From assembly GCA_963544155.1 (NCBI GenBank), contig CAUUDW010000001.1, positions 1 to 64,000 of the forward strand: a stretch of 64,000 nt of DNA. Direction: 5' to 3'. The stretch is from Nanoperiomorbus sp963544155. Its GTDB lineage: Bacteria > Patescibacteriota > Saccharimonadia > Saccharimonadales > Saccharimonadaceae. Under the pieces are notes generated by a model. The model was given only the letters and a program-made list of their open reading frames with translations. It was not told the origin of the DNA and ran no database searches. The position numbers were made by a program, and so were the translations under genes. Below are positions 56,447-64,000 of the stretch, piece after piece; positions within the stretch are counted from its first letter, which is position 1, and each line of letters opens with the position of its first letter.

Positions 56447-57340
56447 CTAAGACTGGCGCTGTCCGTTTAAGAAGTCGGTAACCGACATGCGCCGACCCGA
56501 CTTGGGTGAGATCAGTTCAATCACCTGTAGAGCAGAGCCACCTTGACAGGGTATGATGTCTCGCCAGTTATCCCCCTGGAACCGGTCAAGGGGCTTGAGC
56601 TTGGTGACGATCACGTCAGTGCCGGCTAGCCCCAGATGGCATTTTGGCCAGCCGTCAAAGGCGCGCAGGCGATCATAGCACTCACGGGCGGTCATAGTGT
56701 GGGGGTCGAGTCGCCCCATCTCAGAGGTGACCATGTGGCAATAAACGGCGAGATTATCGTCTTGGGGTACTCCGGCTAGCTTGCCCTGAGCAATCTGATC
56801 CAGCTTATCGACCATTAGCTCGGCACCACGCTTAGCGAAGCGATCGTATAGCTGGCGAGCGGTCTCGTCGGGAGCGATAGCGGCGGGCTCTTGATAAAAG
56901 ATATCGCCGGCGTCCATTTCGGCGCTGAGCTTCATCAGGCTGAGCCCGGTTAATTTATCGCCGTGCATGATGGCTGTCTCGATCGGCGATGGACCACGGT
57001 AGACGGGGAGCATTGAGGGGTGAAAGTTGATGATACCACGGGGAAAGAGGTCAATGATCCGCTGGGGGACGATTTTGCCGTAGGCGACCAGCGCTCCGAT
57101 GTCAGGCTGGAGCTTAGCTAGCTGGTCTGTGATCTGACTGAGCCTAGCCGGCTGCAGACAAGTGATATCATGCTCGTGAGCCAGCCGAGCTACCTCGGGT
57201 GAATACATTTTGTGTCCACGCCCTCGAGTGGCATCCGGCTTAGTGACTACTGCGACCACTTCGTACTTAGAGCTGGTGATTAGAGCCCGGAGGGTAGGGG
57301 TGCTGATCTTATCTGTGCCAAAGAAAATTACTCGGATCAT
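56447..57340 (-). CDS. fmt: Methionyl-tRNA formyltransferase
   Basis: 297 residues; formylates initiator Met-tRNA. FFGTDKISTPTLRAL, the HPSMLPVYRGPSPIETAIMHGD active-site block with Asn/His, and TGLSLMKLSAEMDAGDIF are all family hallmarks. The start overlaps the stop of def as TGATG, so translation is coupled. The pairing with def is classic. Confidence 0.97.
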   Translation of the reverse strand: MIRVIFFGTDKISTPTLRALITSSKYEVVAVVTKPDATRGRGHKMYSPEVARLAHEHDITCLQPARLSQITDQLAKLQPDIGALVAYGKIVPQRIIDLFPRGIINFHPSMLPVYRGPSPIETAIMHGDKLTGLSLMKLSAEMDAGDIFYQEPAAIAPDETARQLYDRFAKRGAELMVDKLDQIAQGKLAGVPQDDNLAVYCHMVTSEMGRLDPHTMTARECYDRLRAFDGWPKCHLGLAGTDVIVTKLKPLDRFQGDNWRDIIPCQGGSALQVIELISPKSGRRMSVTDFLNGQRQS

Positions 57341-57951
57341 CAGCGGAGCGTTCGATTATCTTCATCGTCGGCAATGACGCCGGAGTTAATCACCTTGCTA
57401 TAAGGGCAAGCCACCAAGTCGCCTGACTTGGTGAGGACCGAGAAGGCGTCTTGGTTGTGGGAGATATGGTCGACGAAACAGATGCCGTTAGTGTGGTCAA
57501 CCTCGTGTTGTAAAACTCGTGATAGGAAGGGGTCAGTCGACTTGATCTTGATCTGATTGCCGTTGATATCGATGGCTCGCCCCCGCACCTTGCTATAGCG
57601 AGGTACCTTACCGTAGACATCTTTGACCGACAGGCAACCCTCGTAATCAGTGATGATCTCACCCTCGTACTTAGTGATCTCAGGGTTGATTAGTACCTGG
57701 AAGTTCTTATTCTCCTTATTGTCGAAGTCGGCTCGGATGATAACGATCCGGACCGGCTTATCTATCTGGACGGCAGCCAGGGCGACGGCGACCTCGTTGG
57801 GGCGATGAGCTTCCCAGTCCAGAGTGGCGGCGATCATGTCGCTGATAATCTGGTGGGTATCGGCATCAATTTGGGTGATGCGTCGGGAGCGCTGGCGCAA
57901 GTGGTCGTTTGGCAAGGTGATGATATTTTTGTGGGTAAAGCTGGAACTCAT
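57340..57951 (-). CDS. def: Peptide deformylase
   Basis: 203 residues, slightly long for the family. The three motifs are VALAAVQ (usually GxGLAAxQ, so the first Gly is changed), EGCLS and QHEVDH, giving the Cys and two His that bind the metal. It removes the formyl group added through fmt. TATAAT lies 6 nt before the ATG (leaderless). A C-terminal extension of about 30 residues is present. Confidence 0.96.
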   Translation of the reverse strand: MSSSFTHKNIITLPNDHLRQRSRRITQIDADTHQIISDMIAATLDWEAHRPNEVAVALAAVQIDKPVRIVIIRADFDNKENKNFQVLINPEITKYEGEIITDYEGCLSVKDVYGKVPRYSKVRGRAIDINGNQIKIKSTDPFLSRVLQHEVDHTNGICFVDHISHNQDAFSVLTKSGDLVACPYSKVINSGVIADDEDNRTLR

Positions 57952-57957
57952 AGAGGT

Positions 57958-57963
57958 ATTATA
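57958..57963 (-). promoter_or_regulatory. -10 element of def-fmt
   Basis: TATAAT on the minus strand, 6 nt before ATG 57951. Confidence 0.6.
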
Positions 57964-58025
57964 TCAGATGATGAATTGATGCCGGGGTGGTCTGTCGTCC
58001 AGGGTGGCGACGGGGGCGGTGTGGG

Positions 58026-59993
58026 CTAGAGTAGGCTGACCGGATCTAGCCTGACTTGCCACTTACCACCGTCGGACTTGATCTGCTTAGCAATATCAAC
58101 CAGGATGTGTCGTTTACCGGATCTGACTACGATTTGCCAGCGATAACTACTGCGAGTCCGCTCATGCCAGGCGGGCGACGGTCCGAGTAGTTTAGCGCTG
58201 GCTGGCAGGCGCTGACGTAATTTACTTGCTAAGCGGCTGATGGCTGTAGTGGCGCCATGCTCGGTCTTGTAGCTGCAAGTAATCTGTAGTAGGTAACTAA
58301 AGGGTGGGAAGTGACCCTGTTGACGCCGAGCTAGCTCCTCTTTGTAAAACTTAGCGTAATCTTGGCTGGCACCATAGCGAACAGCCGGCGCTTGGGGTTG
58401 ATAGGTCTGAATGATGGCGGTGGTAGCTTGGTTGCTCCTACCCACTCGTCCACAAGCCTGAGCGATCAGCTGAAAAGTTCGTTCACTGGCGCTGAAGTCG
58501 GGTAGGCTGAGCCCGGCATCGGCCTGGACTATGCCGACCACGGCGAGGTGAGGTAGATCAAGTCCTTTAGCAATGGTCTGAGTCCCGATGATGATATCGG
58601 TTGTGCCATCTCTGAGCTCGTGGTAAACATCCTGGACGGCTTCACCTCTTAACGTGTCGCCGTCAAAACGCCGTAGCTTGGCGGCCGGGAAAAGTCGCTT
58701 TACTTCCTCCTCAATCCGCTTAGTACCGATGCCCTTGTAGGTAATATCAGGCTGATGGCAGTCGGGGCAAGTCATGGGTGGCTGCTGATGGTGTCCACAG
58801 ATGTGACAGACTAGCTGATACTTGTCGTGGTGTAGGGTGAGCGGAGTGAAGCAATTCGGACAGAGAGCGGTCCAGCCACAATTTTGACAGAGAGCGAGTC
58901 CGGCCGTACCTCGCCGATTATGAAAGAGGAGGGTCTGGCGGTGCTGGCTGAGTGCTTGGCGCATTGCCGTGAGGAGTGGAATGGTGAAGAGGTCGCTCTC
59001 GGAGCGAAAATTATCCAGCCTGGTCAGATCAACTATCCTAGTAGTGGGACGGATGGCATTCGACTTAGCTAACTGGTCCATGATGACGATGGGACGATGT
59101 AGATGCTCCGCCAGATAGTAGTCGCTGACTGAGGGGGTAGCAGAGCCGAGGACCAGTCGACATTTAGCCAGCTGAGCTAGCTTAGAGGCGACTGTGACGG
59201 TGCTGTAGCGAGGTGATTGGTCTTGGTGGTAGGACGGCTCGTGGCACTCGTCGACAATGACTAGCCCTAGCTCAGCCACGGGCATGAAGAGAGCTGAGCG
59301 AGGACCGATAATTACCAGGGGCTTGGTGCTGAATAAAATATTTCGCCAAGCTAGGTTGCGTTGGCTGGTAGCCATGGCGGAGTGGGTAACCACCACTTGC
59401 TCGGGGAAGCGTCGTTGGAACTCGCCGACTAATTGGGCGGTCAGTGAGATCTCAGGGACGAGCATGATGACCGACCGACCGCTATTCAACACGTCACTAG
59501 CTAGCTCTTTATACACCTCGGTCTTGCCACTGCCGGTGATGCCATGGAGCAAGATAGCGCCGGACTGCTCAGCTCGAATCCGAGTCAGGGCGGAGCGCTG
59601 ACGGGCATTGAGCAAATAATGTGTACAGTCATCGCTAGATGGCCGGGGCGGCTTGATCGTCGGAGGAAGTGTCTTGGCTCGGGGCGTAGTAGTGACCTTG
59701 GCGGGTAAAATACTTTGCCAACAGTCGCCCGAGCTAGTAGCGTAATAATCAACCATCCAGTGGTGTAGCTGGATTAGCCGGCTCGGTAGGGGGCGTTCTA
59801 TTGCGACCCGGCTGATATCCTTGCAGGCAAAGTCGGGCTTAGTGGCGTGTCTAACGACCACGCCGAGTGAAGTCCGCTGACCCACTGGCACATTAACCAA
59901 AGTACCGGTATCGAGGCGGTCTGGGTGCTGATAAGTGAGCACGTCACGATACTTGCCCACATTACCAACCATAGAGACGTCATAATAATTCAT
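58026..59993 (-). CDS. priA: Primosomal protein N' (PriA helicase)
   Basis: 655 residues, shorter than the E. coli protein (732). Walker A GITGSGKTEVY, DECHEPSYHQDQSPRYST, GSATPS, a zinc-binding cysteine cluster (CQNCGW, CPNC, CHICGHH, CPDCH) and QTIAKGLDLPH are present. PriA reloads the replicative helicase at stalled forks. It lies 74 nt upstream of def on the same strand. Minus-strand TATAAT lies 8 nt before the ATG. Confidence 0.97.
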   Translation of the reverse strand: MNYYDVSMVGNVGKYRDVLTYQHPDRLDTGTLVNVPVGQRTSLGVVVRHATKPDFACKDISRVAIERPLPSRLIQLHHWMVDYYATSSGDCWQSILPAKVTTTPRAKTLPPTIKPPRPSSDDCTHYLLNARQRSALTRIRAEQSGAILLHGITGSGKTEVYKELASDVLNSGRSVIMLVPEISLTAQLVGEFQRRFPEQVVVTHSAMATSQRNLAWRNILFSTKPLVIIGPRSALFMPVAELGLVIVDECHEPSYHQDQSPRYSTVTVASKLAQLAKCRLVLGSATPSVSDYYLAEHLHRPIVIMDQLAKSNAIRPTTRIVDLTRLDNFRSESDLFTIPLLTAMRQALSQHRQTLLFHNRRGTAGLALCQNCGWTALCPNCFTPLTLHHDKYQLVCHICGHHQQPPMTCPDCHQPDITYKGIGTKRIEEEVKRLFPAAKLRRFDGDTLRGEAVQDVYHELRDGTTDIIIGTQTIAKGLDLPHLAVVGIVQADAGLSLPDFSASERTFQLIAQACGRVGRSNQATTAIIQTYQPQAPAVRYGASQDYAKFYKEELARRQQGHFPPFSYLLQITCSYKTEHGATTAISRLASKLRQRLPASAKLLGPSPAWHERTRSSYRWQIVVRSGKRHILVDIAKQIKSDGGKWQVRLDPVSLL

Positions 59994-60001
59994 CGCTAGC
60001 T

Positions 60002-60007
60002 ATTATA
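60002..60007 (-). promoter_or_regulatory. -10 element of priA
   Basis: TATAAT on the minus strand, 8 nt before ATG 59993. Confidence 0.55.
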
Positions 60008-60094
60008 TATGATAGAGGTTTGATGTATCTTTTTATTTACAAGGGTTGTGGGGTGGGTGGAACGACCTTGTTCACATGACAACAGCGGTGCGTA

Positions 60095-60124
60095 TTGACA
60101 CGACCGGTCAGCCGGTGCTAAGCT
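60095..60124 (+). promoter_or_regulatory. Promoter of the 60167 gene
   Basis: TTGACA (60095-60100), 18 nt, TAAGCT (60119-60124). AAAAAGAGGAC then precedes ATG 60167. Confidence 0.5.
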
Positions 60125-60166
60125 TAAGCCAGATGAATGTAATCAGATAAAAAGAGGACAATAGCA

Positions 60167-62896
60167 ATGGCGACAAACCCAGAGTTCAACCAAAACAGCA
60201 ATCAAGCTGGCGATCAATCAGCTAATAGCTACACCAATGTATGGGACTACTTTGGCGATATTGGCTTGAACGACCAAGAATTAGCTGACGTGATGAGTGG
60301 TCAGCCCGCTGATAAGCCTGATGTAGCGGTTGATACCACGGGTGCAACAGCCGATAAGGCAGATTCACCGACCGGCACTACTGCGGGCACTGACGTGTCA
60401 GCCGAGTATCGCTCAGAGCGACTTCAGCCCGCGGGTGAACATGGTGAGGTATCTGCCGACACCGCTAGTACGGTGGTTAAGATTGACCACTCGCCCAAGC
60501 CAGATAGCACTGAGGTAACTACGGGGTCGTCCGACATTAAGCCAGAGGCCACCGCTGAGTCGACGACTGCTGCAACTCAGGGGCCGGTAGTGAGCGAACA
60601 GCCAATCGAGTCTCCAGCCGGTTCTGCCGAGCAACCGACTATCACTACAGAGACGGTTGAACCACGAGAATCCGCTGAACGAGAGACTGATCAGGTCGAC
60701 GAAATGTCGTCAGAGACCGACGCAGAGGAGTCTGAGCGAGCGATAGACGAGCGTGAAGCTGAGAGGTCTCCATACACCAAGGAAGAACTGGAACAGTATC
60801 GTCTGCCGGATAATGCCGAAGAGGCGCAGGCGCAAGGCCTGTTAGAGTCATTTGAAGAGAACGGCTTGGGTCATAGCCAAGTAGACGAAGTGGTTCGTTT
60901 CGCCCTAAAGAATCCCGGTGGCGTGAGAGTTACATTAAACGACGACCAGAAGAATGCTTTTGAGGGCTGGATGAAAGATCATAGCGATTGGATGGACGGT
61001 GATGATGCTCGACGAGTGTGGCGAGCGGTGGCGCCGGACAGCGAGAAATGGCGTGATCCGGCCAACCCTGACGACGATGTCAGTAAGTCGATCAAAGGTG
61101 GCTTCGCCAATCCGACGAACCTGGCCGACGGTAAGGCGCTGCTGCGTAGCCAGCAGAGTGCTGACGGTAAAGTAGTCGAAAAGCAAGGTAAAGCTATGCC
61201 TGCTTCAGCACGCTTCGTCAATAGACTACCGCAAGACGCCCTTAATCACCACGAACAGAAAACATTAGACCAATCGGGTAAGAATAGGAAGCACGATAAG
61301 CAACCATCCAGGTTTAAGAAAAATATGGCGATGGCGATGGTCGGCTTGACGCTGGCGACCGCAATTGGTTCAACGGCGGGAGCGGTGACAGCAAATGCTA
61401 AGACAGATGCCGGAGGTGGCGTATCCCCAGCTATATCTGAGACCGAAAGCGGGGGACGAGAGCAGGATTATTCTGGTAGTAAATTCAGTCAGATTCAGTC
61501 GGATCTAGTGCAAGTAGCGAGTATGGCTAGAGAAATGAGTAGACAGCAAACCGATCGTCATTACAACGCCGACAACTTGCCCGAGACTGACTATCACATG
61601 TGGGGACATGACAACGGCGATGGCACCTATGACTGCAGCTTTAAGAAGACGGCTTCATCCTTTACCGGGGAGATTGATACTTCTAGCCAGGAGTCTATTA
61701 CCAAGCATGTCATGGAGAGCTGTGAATCTACCCCGGAGCAGCTGGCCGGTATGTCGGTGGCACTCCTACCGCAGGACGTACTGGAGCAGAATGGCTATAA
61801 TGGCAATGTCAATGACTTTGCCGATCATTTGAAAGATGACAATGAAGCTAGGGCTAATGTGTTGAATGCTTTTCGAGATGTGGAGAGTAAGGTTAGCTAC
61901 CAGCATGCAACTCTTGAGGAAGGGACGGTGTACAAGAGCTGGGGTATCAGCCGCACTAGTAGTGGGGAGATGGTGCTGCTAGCCAGTGGAAACCGAATTG
62001 TTCGTTCGGGGGGTAAAGACGTGCTGATAGCGAACTACACTGATCATCAGAATGTAGAGCATCGTATGGTTGTCGACCCTGACTGTGATAACCTGATAGA
62101 AATCCAAGTGAACGAAGAAGGTGAAGTGGTGCAGAGCAGAACTGTCCACCAGGGCAGTGGTGGCGGCGGCGAAGAAACACCGCCCAATACACCACCCAAC
62201 AGACCACCCAATACACCACCCAACAGACCACCCAATACACCACCCAACAGACCACCTAATACACCGCCCAATACACCACCTAATACACCGCCTAATACAC
62301 CGCCTAATACACCGCCCAATACACCACCTAATACACCGCCTAATACACCACCTAATACACCGCCTAATACACCACCTAATACACCGCCCAATACACCACC
62401 TAATACACCGCCTAATACACCACCTAATACACCGCCTAATACACCACCTAATACACCGCCAGATGATAGTAAGAAAAACGTTGACACTAACAGGCAACAG
62501 CAAAATAGCCAAGGTTCAGTTGCCGTGAATGACAATGAAGGCGGTGCCAATAACCCAACCGGTCGAACCAGCCAACCGCAACCGGGCGCTACAGTCACTA
62601 GCCCGGGCGGTAAATCTAGCGATAGCGGTAATGCTTCAGGCTCAGGCAGTGGCGGCAACAAGTCGTCCGGTAATTCGCAGTCAACCACTACGGTTAAGAC
62701 GCCAAGTGGCTCAAGTGTTACGGGAACCGGCGGTACCAGCAACCAGGATGGCACTAGAACTAATGCCGATGCTACGGTGAGGGGGAAGGACGGTTCTACT
62801 GAGACTGCTAATGAAGCTCGCCAGAAGGCAGTAGAAGCTGATGGCTCCGGTAGCGGAATTAACCATGGAACTGTCGATGTAAAGAGTCAAGATTAG
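60167..62896 (+). CDS. Membrane-anchored surface protein with TPPN stalk
   Basis: 909 residues. The first 380 are hydrophilic and acidic, ending in a small folded part (DDARRVWRAVAPDSEKWRDP). One membrane helix follows (about 390-412, MAMAMVGLTLATAIGSTAGAV), then a domain of about 250 residues, a TPPN repeat stalk (about 670-765) and a Gly/Ser/Thr-rich tail. The topology suggests the stalk lies outside. No signal peptide at the N-terminus and no sorting motif. The next gene starts 37 nt later, behind a strong RBS. Confidence 0.72.
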   Translation: MATNPEFNQNSNQAGDQSANSYTNVWDYFGDIGLNDQELADVMSGQPADKPDVAVDTTGATADKADSPTGTTAGTDVSAEYRSERLQPAGEHGEVSADTASTVVKIDHSPKPDSTEVTTGSSDIKPEATAESTTAATQGPVVSEQPIESPAGSAEQPTITTETVEPRESAERETDQVDEMSSETDAEESERAIDEREAERSPYTKEELEQYRLPDNAEEAQAQGLLESFEENGLGHSQVDEVVRFALKNPGGVRVTLNDDQKNAFEGWMKDHSDWMDGDDARRVWRAVAPDSEKWRDPANPDDDVSKSIKGGFANPTNLADGKALLRSQQSADGKVVEKQGKAMPASARFVNRLPQDALNHHEQKTLDQSGKNRKHDKQPSRFKKNMAMAMVGLTLATAIGSTAGAVTANAKTDAGGGVSPAISETESGGREQDYSGSKFSQIQSDLVQVASMAREMSRQQTDRHYNADNLPETDYHMWGHDNGDGTYDCSFKKTASSFTGEIDTSSQESITKHVMESCESTPEQLAGMSVALLPQDVLEQNGYNGNVNDFADHLKDDNEARANVLNAFRDVESKVSYQHATLEEGTVYKSWGISRTSSGEMVLLASGNRIVRSGGKDVLIANYTDHQNVEHRMVVDPDCDNLIEIQVNEEGEVVQSRTVHQGSGGGGEETPPNTPPNRPPNTPPNRPPNTPPNRPPNTPPNTPPNTPPNTPPNTPPNTPPNTPPNTPPNTPPNTPPNTPPNTPPNTPPNTPPNTPPNTPPNTPPDDSKKNVDTNRQQQNSQGSVAVNDNEGGANNPTGRTSQPQPGATVTSPGGKSSDSGNASGSGSGGNKSSGNSQSTTTVKTPSGSSVTGTGGTSNQDGTRTNADATVRGKDGSTETANEARQKAVEADGSGSGINHGTVDVKSQD
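62176..62462 (+). repeat. 12-bp TPPN repeat tract
   Basis: About 23 units of AAYACRCCRCCY encode Asn-Thr-Pro-Pro (Arg for Thr in three early units). Unit changes keep the frame, so stalk length can vary. Confidence 0.95.
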
Positions 62897-62933
62897 TCTA
62901 GGCTCAGGTATTAAGAAAGTAAAAGGAGGTATA

Positions 62934-64000
62934 ATGAAACACTTTCAGAATAAACTAAAGGTATCGCCGAGGGGCGAAAGCCCCCGAGCGACGCTTAAGG
63001 CGAAGCTGGGCTCGCTCAAGGCTAAGCTCTTCGCCACCGGGTTAGTCACGGCGCTCGTTGTGCTGCTTGGCTCGGGCACAGCCGGTGCCTGGGGTCCGGT
63101 GCGTAGCACCTTCACCATGAAGCATCCGGCACATTACATCACCTTTAACTCGATCATTGATGATCCGACTTGGGGCGATGAGCGAGGCTTCACCCTGATC
63201 AAGGATGTTACCGATATCGCCAGTGACAAGCAAAATACCGGTGAGACGGCGGCTGCTCCCAAGTACACTGAGGTGGCGACAGCGGTCAACAACCATGTCT
63301 ACATGGTCAAGATGCTGGTGCATAACAGCTCGGCTGATAGACTAAAGCTGATCTCGAATAACACTCGGGCGATGATCTCGATGCCGACTGCCAGCAACAC
63401 TGACTCGGCGATGATCCAGGGCATCGTTGCTTCAGACAACTGTAATGCCGATAATAGTGGCAATAAGGGTAGCACCTGCGCTGTCTGGGATGAGGCATAC
63501 CTAAGGGCGGACGGCAAGTCCTTTAAGGTAGCTTATATCGCCGGCTCGGGACGCTACTACAATAACGTCAGAGATTTTAAGACCAATGGTTTCACTCTGC
63601 CGGATAGCATTGCCTCGAAGGATGGTGCTCAGCTGGGCCACCAAGCGATGGACGGTAAACTCCAGGGATGCTTCCAGTATTCTGGCTATGTTACCTTCCT
63701 AATCAAAGTCACCGAAGAGCAACCGAAGTTTAACTTGACCAAGCAAGTCCGGGTCAAGGGTGACAATACTTGGCACACTAGTGTAGTAGCTAAGCCGGGG
63801 CAGACCCTGGAATACCGTCTTGAGTATAAAAACGTCGGTCAGACGACTCAGCAAAAAGTCGTCCTAAGAGACACCCTAGCCAAGCAGACCAGCCTGGTCA
63901 ATGACTCGGCTAGCGGTACGGTAAGTAACCTACAGGGCACAGTCGGTGTCAACTACATCAATGGCTCGACCATGCTCTATAACGCCAATAATCCTAAGGG
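62934..64000 (+). CDS. Large secreted surface protein with DUF11-like domain, truncated by the window end
   Basis: The frame is open from ATG 62934 to the last base (355 codons visible). AAAAGGAGGT (62921-62930) is a textbook RBS. An unusually long N-region (about 28 residues, basic) leads into a signal helix (LFATGLVTALVVLLGSGTAGA). The mature part is beta-rich, and from about residue 245 (FNLTKQVRVKGDNTWHTSVVAKPGQTLEYRLEYKNVG...VVLRDTL) matches the style of DUF11/isopeptide-type repeats in adhesins. It likely continues with more repeats beyond the window. Confidence 0.85.
   Translation, partial: MKHFQNKLKVSPRGESPRATLKAKLGSLKAKLFATGLVTALVVLLGSGTAGAWGPVRSTFTMKHPAHYITFNSIIDDPTWGDERGFTLIKDVTDIASDKQNTGETAAAPKYTEVATAVNNHVYMVKMLVHNSSADRLKLISNNTRAMISMPTASNTDSAMIQGIVASDNCNADNSGNKGSTCAVWDEAYLRADGKSFKVAYIAGSGRYYNNVRDFKTNGFTLPDSIASKDGAQLGHQAMDGKLQGCFQYSGYVTFLIKVTEEQPKFNLTKQVRVKGDNTWHTSVVAKPGQTLEYRLEYKNVGQTTQQKVVLRDTLAKQTSLVNDSASGTVSNLQGTVGVNYINGSTMLYNANNPK

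Noticed and set aside
62176..62462. Regular short repeats, suggesting CRISPR
   Set aside because: The 12-bp units are contiguous without spacers and encode Asn-Thr-Pro-Pro in frame. The same applies to the Asn-Pro tract at 27670-27930.

Overview
The window looks like a Patescibacteria (CPR) genome, most likely Candidatus Saccharibacteria (TM7). The basis is a short 16S gene (about 1,470 nt) of that type, UGA used as a stop throughout, unusually short housekeeping genes beside enormous surface or unknown genes (2,002 and 2,711 codons), and the absence of biosynthetic operons. Transcription starts look distinctive. Many first genes have a TATAAT-type -10 only 6-14 nt before the start codon (near-leaderless mRNAs), whereas downstream genes use AGGAGG-type Shine-Dalgarno sites matching the CCTCC at the 16S 3' end.

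Layout. 1-8041: M50 protease, a NUDIX/RNase HI fusion behind a structured leader, and a giant repeat protein ending in a nucleotidyltransferase-like domain. 8042-8475: twin hairpin repeats and tRNA-Ala/tRNA-Ile (minus). 8592-11754: a large/small gene pair. 11845-15282: rnpB, then (minus) tRNA-Asn-infC-rpmI-rplT and comM. 15382-17105: tmRNA, a short terminated transcript, and an unidentified structured RNA of about 430 nt with an rRNA-type promoter and boxA-like site. 17239-27196: membrane protein, VirB4/TraD-like ATPase, gyrB-gyrA, YgjV and DUF212 proteins. 27277-29418: secreted L,D-transpeptidase-like protein.

29458-38392: a broken-up rRNA locus. 16S has its own promoters and terminator. Two protein genes follow, one frameshifted at a G9 tract. 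Then come 23S and 5S. The 23S gene carries a 313-bp insertion in the helix-25 region, made of a perfect 22-bp stem whose loop encodes a GIY-YIG nuclease. The leader of 16S carries an interrupted copy of the 16S 5' end.

38513-42713: WxL-like surface protein set, small genes, a KGG stress protein behind a long hairpin leader, and an HELGH metallopeptidase. 42816-55300: FHA protein, DUF5663-like protein, a 2,711-aa giant, and a second large/small gene pair paralogous to that at 8592-11754. 55323-59993 (minus): Fic protein, fmt, def, priA. 60167-64000: two large surface-type proteins, the second cut by the window end.

The most interesting signals are the 23S insertion with its nuclease, the family of GPT-repeat giant proteins with duplicated two-gene cassettes, the unidentified 430-nt RNA, the G-tract frameshift, the 16S-mimic leader, the AUA start of infC and a long tmRNA tag.
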